DNA from: Diploptera punctata
Taxonomy: Eukaryota > Arthropoda > Insecta > Blattodea > Blaberidae
NCBI GenBank assembly: GCA_030220185.1
Contig: JASPKZ010007432.1
Coordinates: 1,364,001 to 1,428,000, forward strand
Length of the DNA stretch: 64,000 nucleotides
Direction: 5' to 3'
The notes under the pieces are model-generated. The model was not told where the DNA came from. It saw only the letters and a program-made list of their open reading frames with translations, and searched no databases. Every line of letters starts with the position of its first letter. Position 1 is the stretch's first letter. Position numbers and translations under genes: made by a program. This document shows, piece by piece, positions 33,851 to 44,149 of the stretch.

Positions 33851-34341
33851 ATGTTTTTTTAATTAAGATCAATGCTGATATACTCTACACCTGAGGCTTT
33901 AGATAAAATTTGCCGCAGCGCTATCTTCATATTATCAGTGTTTTAAAAACATTGCTTTAAATATGTATCAATAAATATAAGTAGGACTACCTAAGCTTTC
34001 GCTCCCTCAAAATTCAAACATGGTCTAAGTATTCCTTGAAAATGAAAACTAGGACAAAGTGTCATATTCAGGAAGATGGGGGTTGGGTTTCAAACTTGCT
34101 ATGGTATCATAACTAAAACGTACTGAATTGACGCTTTTATGGCATGACAATCGGATCGGAACAATTCAACCGTCAAACAGATATGCGGCAGCACACAGAT
34201 GCCAGCCCACGTCGACTGTCCAACGTAAATAAAATCAATTCAATTGAAAATCACAAGAAATAGCCTGCATTTTTACAATGAATTCCTAGGCCTAACACAA
34301 TTACTTTCCATAACGATGTGTCAATTCATACAATAATTTAA
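33851..34341. other. Unassigned spacer
   Basis: No gene or repeat recognised up to the TTAA at 34338-34341 that borders the next element. Confidence 0.45.
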
Positions 34342-34496
34342 GGGTCTAATTGCAAAACTCACATTCTCCACTTTTGGACGAAGTGCATTTTTTGTTGTAT
34401 CTCTGCACTAAATGTTGATCTCCATGTGAATAGACTCATTATATAAATAAACTCACATTATCCTATAGTAAATGAAGGAAGAAAAATTGAGCGTGG

Positions 34497-34519
34497 TTGC
34501 AAAACTCACATTCTCCACC
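34497..34519 (+). promoter_or_regulatory. Subterminal repeat of the TTAA transposon, left side
   Basis: TTGCAAAACTCACATTCTCC repeats the inner 20 bp of the left terminal repeat in direct orientation about 150 bp inside the end; a partial copy AAACTCACATTATCC lies at 34449-34463. Subterminal copies of end motifs often bind transposase; that role is inferred. Confidence 0.6.
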
Positions 34520-34587
34520 ATTCATTTGGCTGCCACATTCTCCTCTCAGCAAATAGCAGGCTTCCATTAGGTCACCTGATCATCATA

Positions 34588-34650
34588 ACAGCAAATTAAA
34601 CAAAATAACAAGCATCCACATGCTTATTATTTTGTTTAATTTGCTGTTGC
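34588..34650. repeat. Hairpin inside the TTAA transposon, before the gene
   Basis: AACAGCAAATTAAACAAAAT...AAGCAT, a four-base loop CCAC or similar, then ATGCTTATTATTTTGTTTAA...TTTGCTGTT: arms of about 29 bp with one or two mismatches, about 40 bp upstream of the first ATG. It could be a regulatory palindrome or a deletion scar. Confidence 0.75.
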
Positions 34651-34691
34651 TTTCTTTTAATACAAAGTGACGTTCAATTTATTGAGATATA

Positions 34692-35681
34692 ATGGATATA
34701 TCCGTTAATTCAATGAATAAGTTAGCCGATGAAATTCCAAGGAAAAGTCTTCCCCAGTCAGACAAATGGAAAAAAAGCTTTGATCATTTCTTACAACGAT
34801 TGTCAAAAAAACTAACCCCTCCCAAAAATACCAGACCAGTGTACGCATTACAGCCATCAATTTTATTTATGCCGTTTTTGTATATAAAAGGAACTCAAAA
34901 TTGACCAAGGAAAATATTACTTCCTACGTATGGACGGAGAATGAGTTTTCAAAGGGTTCTAATGAAATGGTATCTTGTTTCTTCGATTACCTGAACTCTA
35001 TAGATATGACTCCCTGTAAAGACTTATCAACGATGGGTGTGGGGGTCAAAACAAAAATTCGATTTAATAGGCATGCTCAGCAATTGGTTTCGTAATGAAT
35101 GTAACAACATTACTGAAGTCCAACTAGTTTTTCCTATTACGAGACACAGTTTTATACCACCCGACCGTGTTTTGGCAACATCGATAAACATATAAAAGGA
35201 TATGAGATAATAATTAGCCCAAACCAGTGCATTGAGATAAGTTATTTGCAACTGTTAAAAGACTGGAAGACAGCTGTAGAAGAAAATGTGAAAAAAGCCA
35301 TGTTCATGGCATTACGGTATACAGTCTTGTAAAAATATATACTTGACAAAGAAAATTACTAATATACTCACAGTTCTTGCCCGAGGAGAAACAACATACA
35401 GACTAAAGAGCGAACCATCCCAGAGTGCCAGAACCATCACTAAGCATGGTAAAGGTTTGGAGTTAAGGGCAGAAATCATCGCTAAAGGTAATTATATAAA
35501 ACGACAGAAAAAAGGAGACGTAAATTCCATTCTTAATAGACATTATGGAGAAGACTGGAGAATGCTAGATTATCTATACTTCTTTAAACATGTTATCGAC
35601 GGACCAGAAATTAACGTAGGAGTAGCTATAGAAATGTATGATTGCAGCCATGTAGAAGAACCGCCTGCTTTACACATTTAG
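34692..35681 (+). pseudogene. Uncharacterised transposase-like gene, broken and probably internally deleted
   Basis: The ATG at 34692 starts a 70-codon piece (MDISVNSMNKLADEIPRKS). After a frame change the next piece reads SKLTKENITSYVWTENEF and SNEMVSCFFDYLNSI. A third frame gives DGCGGQNKN (35032-35058), then VQLVFPITRHSFIPPDRV (35118 on), FGNIDKHIK, KDWKTAVEENVKK, and from 35345 an intact 112-codon C-terminus with KHGKGLE, KKGDVNSILNRHYGEDW. I recognise the DGCGGQNKN and GHSFxPPDRVFGxIEK pattern from unnamed arthropod proteins, but know no assigned function. The Asp, Glu and His spacing and its position between inverted repeats suggest an RNase H-fold transposase. Several shifts and stops make this copy inactive. 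Confidence 0.65.
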
Positions 35682-35732
35682 AAAAGGCTGTTAAACTTCA
35701 CTTCTATGTATCAATCTATGATATTGCTATTA

Positions 35733-37141
35733 CGGATGGTTGTTTCCTATCTCTGATAACGATTTGCCAAGTAGATTGTGACGGAGTATGAGTCATCAGG
35801 ACAAGAGTGTGCGAGGTGATCAAACCAGTCAGTGTGCTCCTTCTGTTACACTCACACGCGTGTTGCTCTCATAATGCCTAAGCACATAGACCCGTTTTGG
35901 GAAGGATACATTACTGCCCTTTCCGACGCTAATTATAGCTATTCCGCGATTATTGACGCTTGCAAAAACGTAATTTTGTGGTGTCAAAGTGTGGAATTAG
36001 CTCAGTGCTTAATAAAAAGGGAAGGGTCGCTTGGGATTAATTCCAAAGGGGGGAAGAAAAAAAAAGGGCAAATCCACGACCTGCTACTACCCGCACCCCA
36101 GATATAATCAGAAAGGTCAAGGTCCTTATCTCCGGTGGTAACCCTGCCACACAAAGGGTGATTGCGAACAGATTGGGAATATCCCTTAAAACTGTAAACA
36201 CCATAATAAACAAAGATTAAGGGTCAGTTTCACCAACAGAGGTAACTGTATTTCGCCAGTTTAAGCTATGCATTATACACGGGGAAAACTGGCGTAATAC
36301 AGTTACCTCTGTTGGTGAAACCGACCCTTAAAATCATGGAGAAGCGCCATAATAGCAGGGTTCATAAATTGTTGCCACGTCACATTGCCGAATGCCCCAC
36401 CAACATCAGGAAACTACGAAAAGCACGCACCTGGCAGGAGAAAAATGGAAATTTTTGGTCACACTTGATGAAGCATATGTTTATCTAGGAGACTACAACA
36501 AACCCCGGGCAATTTACTATAGAGAAAGGGGTGAAAAAAATTTAAAAGTGGTATGCCGAATGCAGAGAAAGTTTCTCAAGGGATTTATGGTCATCACGGG
36601 ATATTGCTACAATGAAAAACTGACCATTCGTAGAGTAACTAAAAAGGCCAAAATCAACTCCCAGCACCACCAGGAAGAAGTTCTCACCCCAATTTACCCG
36701 ACTGAAATCCCAGCTCTCTATGGTACAGACAAAAACCAAGTCTGCGTGCACAAGACAAGGCCTCCAGTCACACCTCGGGTTCAACCCTGACATTCCTAGA
36801 GAAATGGAGTAGGAAACTGGAATACATACTATTCCATTCAGCAACATCCCAGTGAAATCTCCTGATGCATCAGCGATGGACTTTGTGTCTTTGGACTCTT
36901 CAAAAGAGCACTGGGAAACAGGCAACCTCGAACAATAGACGGTCTCTTGAAAGCATATAAAGAGTGGGAACTTCTAGACATGGCTGTGCTGCGTAAGAGT
37001 CTTCTGCAGCGGAAACTCCGATGCCGAATCATAGCTCGGGTGAAGAGCCATCAATTAGAGATGCTCGATGGTGGAGACACGGCTTTTCTTAATGGAAAAC
37101 TTAAAAATAATTTGTTATCAGAGATCAGAAACAACCATTCG
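35733..37141 (+). mobile_element. Mariner-type DNA transposon, copy 2, nested
   Basis: Ends CGGATGGTTGTTTC (35733) and GAAACAACCATTCG (ending 37141) with TA on both sides (35731-35732, 37142-37143). It is inserted 50 bp after the stop codon of the TTAA-transposon gene. The extra length over copy 1 (1409 against 1297 bp) is explained by a palindromic MITE at 36227-36331. Confidence 0.92.
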
Positions 37142-37153
37142 TATTTACATTAA
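35874..37153 (+). pseudogene. Mariner-type transposase, copy 2, interrupted
   Basis: Start at ATG 35874 (MPKHIDPFWEGYITALSD). The HTH-like block RLGISLKTVNTIINKD ends exactly where the MITE is inserted. Then KWKFLVTLDEAYVYLGD (first Asp), VVITG-like and EKLTIRRVTKKAKIN, second Asp codon at 36754-36756 (in a shifted frame after NQVC), third at 36879-36881 (SAMDF). The same two one-base losses inferred for copy 1 are present here (after FLE, and after MDF). C-terminus VLRKSLLQRKLRCRIIARVK to GKLKNN is open. Clearly nonfunctional. Confidence 0.85.
36227..36331. mobile_element. Palindromic MITE, copy A, inside mariner copy 2
   Basis: GGGTCAGTTTCACCAACAGA... and its mirror ...CTGTTGGTGAAACCGACCC form nearly perfect 41-bp arms around a loop of about 24 bp containing CTATGCATTATACACGGGG. 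TTAA abuts both ends (GATTAA|GGG, CCC|TTAAAA); a TA duplication with A/T-extended ends is also possible. It is absent from mariner copy 1, which shows it is a mobile insertion. Copy B is at 47800-47905. Confidence 0.92.
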
Positions 37154-37281
37154 AGTGATTTCATTGACACATTATTAAAATTATTTCACTGACACACCTG
37201 CCTAGTAGTTGTATTACCTTATCTAAAGTGTTGAATCTTAATATTCCTGCCATAAAAAATAACATTCCCTAAATCGTTACA

Positions 37282-37302
37282 TTGCAAAACTCACATTCTC
37301 CA
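37282..37302 (+). promoter_or_regulatory. Subterminal repeat of the TTAA transposon, right side
   Basis: TTGCAAAACTCACATTCTCC in the same orientation as the left terminus, 200 bp inside the right end, where the terminal copy is inverted. Confidence 0.6.
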
Positions 37303-37506
37303 ATATTTGATGATGCTATGTTTCTACCAATCTAACAGCTAGATTTTTTTTTTCATGTGAGGAGACATTTATTTGTGACTCATTCTTCATGAAAATTACA
37401 GAATAAGTTCAAATTAATAGTTGTTTTCATTTGTATGAGTTTTTTTTTGCTGTTTACTTAAAATTTTAAAAAGTGGAGAAAGTGAGTTTTGCAGTTAGAC
37501 CCTTCA

Positions 37507-39164
37507 ATTAATGTCAGATCCGATTTAATAAAATTCCGTTAGGCGTGCATTGCCGTGTAAGTTTCAAATACAAGTGTTTTATTTATCCACTTACGGTTGT
37601 GAATTTTTTATTATTATTTGGAGATGCATTAACAACTGAGATCTTGCCGCATCTTAAATTGGTGAAACCGACAAGTTGCGTATTTCCATGCGCTTTTACA
37701 GAAATTCGCTGATTTAACTGTAATTAAACGGATCCTGGTAACGAAATTCTAACCCAGCACTTGCATTAACTGTCCAAAAATCAAGAAAACAAAGTCAGGC
37801 GGAAAAGGGAAGAAAAAAAAATGGGGTCCCGAGATCTCCTGAATACTACACTTCCTATGATTTATCAATGAATTCTCTACATTAAGGCTACCATCGATAT
37901 TTTAAAGCATGAAGAACCTATATACTGATTTAGTAAGCATTTCATCTAGTCGACCACAATCTTCCTTCATCCTCTAATACAATACAAAAAGTGTTTATTA
38001 CCATTACTAATTATTCTACAGAGGATCTTAACTCTTCAAATAACATTTGTCATGGCACTCTGTACATTATTCAAGTGCACATTACGAATGTAATATGATC
38101 TGCCGAAGTGGTGTGTAAATTTATGACAACGCTATCTATCCGTCTAGCGCATAACCCAAACCATGATAATTGCAGTGGCTGATATTAGAAAACAGTTTTT
38201 CCACGTCCATAGTAAGGTAAAAAAACCAAACAACGGATATTCGTCCTACTTTGTAGATATTTGAAAAGCTCATCTCTGTGAAGCAGAAAAATAAACATTT
38301 TAATTAGTTCTAGCGACGTGAATCGAATTCTCTCCGGAAGGCATCAGCTACAGGAAACATAGGAGATGTAATAACCAACGAGAGCGAAAACTTCTAAACT
38401 TATACTTGCAAATTTTGCTTTTTATAAATAAATAATTCGAAAAAAAACGCCATGGGCGCATTTAAAGGTTAAGGTACGTGTAATTAAAAGCGGCATCGAG
38501 TTCTCAAGTCAAAGCAAGTTGAAATATAATTACTATATTCATTTTTCAATTATATAGATTGGATACAAATCTATGCTTCAAATTCTGGCATTTAGAATGT
38601 TCTTTGTAAAAATGTAATGATCTCGCCTCTCGATGCCAAATTTTTGGAGCTACACGTAACTTCAATTACATTCGGAGAAGTAACACAGAACTAGAATTAT
38701 CTGAATAACTCGTGTTTTAAATCGGCGCTTAAGTGCCTGAACATGTATTTCGCCAAAGCATTTATGACACAGTAGTCATAGACTGAAACTAATAACAACC
38801 TAATTAATTCCTTTAAAATTATGCTATGGAGAAGAATCCAAAAATAACATTTTTATTTGTACTGTAAAGTTAAGTAACTTTCATGGTTATTTGAGTAAAC
38901 TGTATAAGAAATATATTTTAAGTGAATAAATAAATAAATTAATTATGATGGAGTTGACGAAACGATACGAAAGAAATTGGAATATTATCGGGCAGAAAGA
39001 ACATAAAAAGAAACCCTATAAAAACAAATGGAATTAAATAAATATAATTAAAACTAAAATAAGGCTTTAATATCGAACTTTTAATTATACGACTTTACGT
39101 TTCGGAGATAATTACGGCCACAATGAACTCACTTTGCAACTGTCTTCGTTCCCTCTCTCCATTG
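37507..39164. other. Unassigned stretch
   Basis: No gene or family repeat recognised. GGTGAAACCGACAAG near 37661 matches 12 bases of the palindromic MITE arm, too short to be meaningful. Confidence 0.45.
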
Positions 39165-39350
39165 GGCTAAAGGCCTAAAAGGTTCTAGGTATATCCCCGG
39201 CTAATGGTCACAAAATTAATTTGTCAATCATGGAGATGGACAATCATCCAGCCAGAATCTGGGCGACGTGCTAAGCACGTCAAGTCCCCAGCCGTTATAA
39301 ATTATATTTTTTTAACGGGAGCCGCTACTTATCGCTGATATCTTATTCAT
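39165..39350 (-). repeat. SINE family 2 copy
   Basis: On plus: GGCCTAAAAGGTTCTAG, 'GGACAATCATCCAGCCAG', 'GTGCTAAGCACGTCAAGTCC', 'GGGAGCCGCTACTTATCGCTG' are reverse complements of family-2 blocks (compare 44300-44470 reversed). Confidence 0.7.
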
Positions 39351-39439
39351 CGTAGGCTACTTAATGCTGATACCCTATTCTCACGGATGCTAATGGGCAC
39401 CGGATCGGTCCCATACATCTGACAAAACCGTAGGACTTC

Positions 39440-39512
39440 ATCCAATGTGTGATCCATAGCTCGGCGTCAAGACATGAAATGTCTTCATACCACTTGGCCA
39501 CGGTTCGATCTC
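39440..39512 (-). repeat. tRNA-like A-box fragment
   Basis: On minus, ACCGTGGCCAAGTGGTATGA contains a good A-box (TGGCCAAGTGG), but no credible B-box follows. Possibly the head of a SINE truncated by the LINE. Confidence 0.35.
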
Positions 39513-39635
39513 GTTTATAACAAATTATGCACAGGCATATTCGAAGATAATGGTAACTATGAAATAACTTAAAGGTAATTCGTACAAAAGTATTCTTCAT
39601 TAATGTTATGCATGTGCTGACGAAGCGGCAGACAT

Positions 39636-39640
<5 letters not shown>

Positions 39641-39683
<43 letters not shown>

Positions 39684-41497
39684 TATTTATTCTGGCAGAG
39701 TTAAGACCATAAGGCCCTCTCTTCCACTCAACCAGCACAAATACAAATAAATATTCGACAAATATAGATATACACTATACTAATTATAAACAGTTAAAGA
39801 TACAATAAATGTAGCAATGTAAATGTCATGTACAAAGAACATTTTATAGGGTAATAACAATAATGATACGATAATAATAATAATAATAATAATATAAATA
39901 TGATACATTATACGGGAAACACCAATTAATATATATATATATCTTACACTGGATAATAATTAAGTCGAGTTTAAAGCAAATATAAATTTAGATTTCTTTT
40001 AAAAGATGCCAATGTCCGGCAGCCCTTATTTCTTGTGGTAGGGAATTCCAGTTGCGAGAAGTGGAGATGGTATATGACATGGAGTGATGTGACGTCCTAT
40101 GTTGCGGTATATTAAGTAAGAGACTATGTTGTGATCTTGTGTTTTAAGTTATGGTTTGAGGATAGATACTGGAAACGGGATGATAAATAATTGGGAATCG
40201 AGGTATGTAGGATCTTAAATAGAATTAGACAGTGCGATTTTCTTCTCTCTTTTAGATGTAGCCATGACAATTTGTGGAATAATGGAGAAATGTGATCGTA
40301 TTTTCGAACATTAAATATGAATCTGATACACATATTATGGACACGCTGCAGTTTGTCCGACAATCCGTCACTTATGTCAGTTAGTAGAACGTCACAGTAG
40401 TCAAAATACGGCATCACAAAAGTTTGGATTAAAATTCTTTTAAGAGTTGTAGGAAGAAAATGTTTAAGTCGCTTTAGGGAATGCATTATGGAGAAGATCC
40501 TTTTAGATGTTTGTTTTACTTGCTCATGCCATTTTAAATTAGAATCTAAGTAAAATCCCAAGTTTTTAACGACGTCGGTATAAGGAATTTGTCCATTATC
40601 TAATATGACAGCCGGCATATTGCCATTGTTTATGAGATGTAATAGCCTTGGATGTCCGATAATTATTGCTTGCGTTTTGTTTACATTTAGTTTCAGTCCA
40701 TATTGTCTGGACCATAAAGATATATGCCTGAGGTCAGTGTTTACTTTGTCAATATATTCATTAATTTCGTCAGGCCTAAAGTGTGTGTAAATCTGTAGGT
40801 CGTCGGCGTAAAGATGATGCTTGCAGTTTTGTAGTTTCTTGGTCACGTCATTAATATAAATCGAGAAGAGAAGAGGAGCGAGGACGCCGCCTTGAGGTAC
40901 CCCTTTCCTCACCAAGCGCCAGGAAGAAATGCGATTATTAACAGAAACTGATTGCTGACGATTAGTGAGGTAAGATGCAAACCAATCAAGGCAGTTTTCC
41001 GACAGATGTAGTGTCTTTAGTCTCGCTAGCATTAAGTCTATATCTACTGTGTCAAAGGCTTTGCTGTAGTCGAGTAGGACTATTGCGGTGAGTTTGCTTT
41101 TGTCCATTGAGTCTCTTATGTCTCTTCAATGTCAAGTAGTGCAGTACTTGTGTGATGTCCTGTTCTAAAACCAGACTGATGTTCATCAAGTAAGTCGTGT
41201 GTGGTGAGGTAGTCTGTTAACTGTGAGTGTATTATGTGTTCCAATGCTTTGGGAAGAATACTAATTGGTCTATAATCATCGAGTGTTGTGGGAGTGTTTG
41301 ATTTCGGTGTAGGACGAACTAGAGCCATTTTCCAGAGTCTGGGATAAGTCCCGGTCATTATAGAGGCATTAAAAATGTGGGTTATTGTTGGGAGAATAAT
41401 GTCTATTATTTTTTGCAGGAGAGTTATTGTTATATTGTCTATTCCTTGTGCTTTAGATTTAATACGTAATACTGCTCTTTTTGGCGTCATCAGGTGA
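39641..41497 (-). mobile_element. LINE family B (CR1/Jockey-type), 5'-truncated
   Basis: The insertion reads on minus. It ends in GCCTTATGGTC...AATAAAG and an (ATT)n tail (39641-39681), as in the 3'-UTR copy at 24060-24287. The 3' UTR is about 480 bp and holds a second (AAT)n tract near 39871-39893 and an (AT)n near 39930. The coding part is described separately. Homology to the reverse transcriptase stops near 41497, so endonuclease and ORF1 are missing. Confidence 0.85.
40124..41490 (-). pseudogene. LINE family B reverse transcriptase, one frameshift
   Basis: Copies element RNA into DNA by target-primed reverse transcription. The N-terminal piece (41490-41116, 124 codons) has AQGIDNITITLLQ, YPRLWKMALVRPTPKS, DDYRPISILPKALEHI and LLDEHQSGFRTGHHTSTALLDI. 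A single-base frame change near 41120 joins it to a 327-codon piece: AIVLLDYSKAFDTVD (block A), RKGVPQGGVLAPLLFSIYIN (block B), HLYADDLQIYT (active-site YADD, about 40796-40810), LKLNVNKTQAIIIG, VKNLGFYLDSNLKWHEQV and a thumb-like C-terminus RRKSHCLILFKILH. It is the best preserved coding sequence in the window; only the frameshift and the 5' truncation visibly disable it. CR1/Rex versus Jockey placement needs a tree. Confidence 0.88.
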
Positions 41498-42663
41498 GAT
41501 ATAGGAAAAAAAGAATTTCTTGTGTATCAATCATCAACTTGCATTTTCTACCCAATTTTTCGAAGACGAAATTTATAATGTGAGTACAATGTTGCTCTAC
41601 GTTAGTGAGAGTACACAAAATAATCGTAGAGATGCCGACATGGTGGAAACAAAGTTCTACTTAGTTTGCATCGAGGTATTTTGAAAGAGGGCCAACGCCA
41701 GGACAATGCTAGATGAGGTACACAAACTTTATGGCGCAGTTTCTTAATTTCTAATCCCTACTCTATTCCAGTTAACAAAATGACATTTAAAATAAAATAC
41801 AGCACAATAAATATAAACATGTCTTTTTAAAAATAGCCTACTATTCTTGTGTTTCAATCTCACATCTGTTCCTTCACGTGGACGTGTGGCACACCTGTCT
41901 TACTGTAATTTAACTCAAGCTTTAAGTTCCTATGGGAGCAGATGAAATATGCAAATTTTGTTACGCAATGCACTGCTACCAATATAATCTGCTCAACGCG
42001 ATAATATCAAACTGTAGGGAACTAATGTCATGTAAGAATTTAGCCAATTTTAAACCGTTATCCGATTCCACGAAGTCCTGTAAGACAATATTTTAAAGAT
42101 AAAAATAAATTCACCAGAATAATAACTAGCAGTTACGGCATTACTATAACCAGAATAGAGAAAACCGCTGCTAGTATCGTTCCCGGCGAGAACCTAACAA
42201 TTTCTTCGGCACGTCTAAATTTCTCATCATGTTATGTCTATGCATTACATATTTTTTACTACTTAAGTCTCTCGTATCCTAATACAGGATTATCTTAGAC
42301 GCACAAAATTTACCAATTTTTGCAGAAATTACCTCAAATGTAACTTTACTCCAAGTATAATGCGACATGAGTATGGTCTTCAAAATAATTATAACTAAAA
42401 TGTTATATATTTCATGAAACGAGTATTCATTCCATCGATGATTTACGTAAAGAATTCGATGATATTTTAACAGTTCTAAAAATCTTTGAAAATTATTTAC
42501 ATCCTGGAAAGATGTGATGGAAAAACATTGGTATTCTGAAGAGAGAAAATAAAGGCCTATACTTAGTTCGGTTCCTTGAAACTCTTGTATTTTCATTATT
42601 GTTCCAAAACTCATTGTCAAGAAAAAATAATATTAATCCAATGCGTACTCTCTTAAATGTTAA
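41498..42663. other. Unassigned stretch
   Basis: A 113-codon minus frame (42279-42620) has no recognisable domain and background composition. Confidence 0.45.
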
Positions 42664-42686
42664 TCTTCTTCTTCTTCTTCTTCTTC
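42664..42686. repeat. (CTT)n microsatellite
   Basis: Seven CTT units in a row. Confidence 0.9.
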
Positions 42687-42689
42687 ACT

Positions 42690-42878
42690 TCACGGGCTGG
42701 GCAAAAATTGCCTGTTCCGCCTCACAGTTGTTCTGTCCATCTTTCCACTGGCCTTCCTACATTCCTTGAACCTCTTTGCTTGTAGTTGAATGCTGCTCTT
42801 GGTAATCTTGTTACATTCATTGTTTCTACATGTGTAAACCATTTCTCTATATTCTTTAATTTCCACATTCAATGTATG

Positions 42879-42924
<46 letters not shown>

Positions 42925-43022
42925 CTGTCCTTATATCTTCATTCTTTATCCGATCCAATCTTGTGCAGCCTTTTGTTCTTCTAAGGAAGTTCATTTCTGC
43001 GCTTTGTATTATTTTGTAATTT
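42690..43022 (-). repeat. LINE family C relic split by (AT)n
   Basis: On minus: 'QSAEMNFLRRTKGCTRLDRI' and 'KNEDIRTEF' match the TAEM-FLR-x-KG-TRLDRxRNEDIR block of insect LINE proteins, then a (TA)n microsatellite of about 40 bp, then 'NVEIKEYREMVYTCRNNECN' and 'VRRNRQFLPSP'. The repeat expanded inside a dead copy. Confidence 0.65.
42872..42920. repeat. (TA)n microsatellite
   Basis: Starts TGTATGTATG and continues as uninterrupted TA. Confidence 0.95.
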
Positions 43023-43064
43023 TTTTGTCATTAATGTTAATCAACTAATAAATTCTAGCTGTGT

Positions 43065-43385
43065 CCACCGCTGTGGTCTCGAGATAGCGTGCTGCCTTTT
43101 CACGCAGCGGGCCCGGGTTTGATCCCGGTCGGGACAGTTCTTCTAGTGAGGTTTTTATCGGGGTTTTTCCTCACCTGAACGACAAATGTCAGGAAAACTT
43201 TAAGGCCCAAACGGTCCCCGAAATCATCATCATATTCATCTTATATTAAGGACTATCCTGGCGCACCACCATCATATCATCGGGGCAACGTAACCCCGCC
43301 TTCCAGGCGCCCCAGCCTCAGAAGTGGATTACAAATACGCCATGCCAGGAATGTCGAAAGACAACCTGGGGCATTTGCAAAAAAA
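43065..43385 (+). repeat. SINE family 1, near complete copy on plus
   Basis: GTGTCCACCGCTGTGGTCTC is the 5' head with A-box-like GGTCTCGAGATAGCGTG, B-box GGTTTGATCCC, then GAGGTTTTTATCGGGGTTTT, TCATCATCATATTCATC, CCCCGCCTTCCAGGCGCCCC, 'CAGAAGTGGATTACAA' and tail CCAGGAATGTCGAAAGACAA then an A-run. It is the best forward-strand model of the family. A TSD was not identified. Confidence 0.88.
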
Positions 43386-43774
43386 AAATAATTCTAGGTG
43401 CTGAAAATAAAGATCTATATGTATCTAACGGCCTGATAATCTCATCAACATTCTAACAGGTATAATTGAGGCAAAACCATTTTTTTTTTTTTTGCTTACT
43501 TAAATGGCGATTTTAACAAGCTGATTCAGGCCACTGATTGATGTGTCAGAAATACTGTAGACATAGCATAGGACTACCTATTTTCATCACAAGTAACAAA
43601 TCTCCTGATAAATCTACGTGACAAAGAGCTCGCTGAGATAATTCAATCAAATGTAATGCTGGATTGTCATAGAACGTCGCAAATTATAACATTAACTTCA
43701 AAATGTAGGTTTATATAAATTACTATAAGTGCAGAACAAATTTTCTAATGGGATTTCTGGCAGTATGTCTGAAC

Positions 43775-43960
43775 AGCATGGTGAGAAATTTGGGTAGCTT
43801 CAGTAAGTAGCGGCTATAAAGAGAAAGTTAGTTATAACTTTCAACTGCTGTAGCTGATAAATGCTTGCTGACCTTGCCTCTTTACTGGGTGGATCATCTT
43901 CCATCTCTATGACACTGTTGATGAGAATGCCAGCAGATGTCTAGGCTTATCGCATCATGA
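43775..43960 (+). repeat. SINE family 2 copy, 3' part
   Basis: TGGTGAGAAATTTGGGTAGC, TTCAGTAAGTAGCGGCT, 'CTGGGTGGATCATCTTCC' and 'AGCAGATGTCTAGGC' match family-2 blocks in order. The 5' head is missing. Confidence 0.7.
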
Positions 43961-44149
43961 GTTTAGATAACTTGAATTTTCGAATAATTATTATTCACTA
44001 TAAACACAGTATTATACACTGCTATGTAAAATGATGTAATCAAGGCTCGTATCTACCGAGAAAAAAATAAAACTGCTCAAAACTTATTTTCTAGAAAAAA
44101 GTATTAAATGTATATCAAACTATCAAAGAGCTACAAGGTTAGACTTTTA

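Larger units (their letters stand above)
34342..37502 (+). mobile_element. TTAA-type DNA transposon carrying an uncharacterised gene
   Basis: Terminal inverted repeats of about 30 bp: GGGTCTAATTGCAAAACTCA... at 34342-34371 and its mirror at 37473-37502 (GTGGAGAAAGTGAGTTTTGC then AGTTAGACCC), two mismatches. TTAA lies left (34338-34341) and TTCA right (37503-37506), so a TTAA target duplication with one change is likely. TTAA targets are known for piggyBac and Kolobok groups; the start GGG differs from piggyBac's usual CCC. Removing the nested mariner leaves about 1.75 kb. Internal copies of the end motif lie near both ends. The gene is entered separately. Confidence 0.8.

Noticed and set aside
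42279..42620. 113-codon open frame on minus as a gene
   Set aside because: No recognisable domain; length is reachable by chance in 64 kb of six-frame translation.
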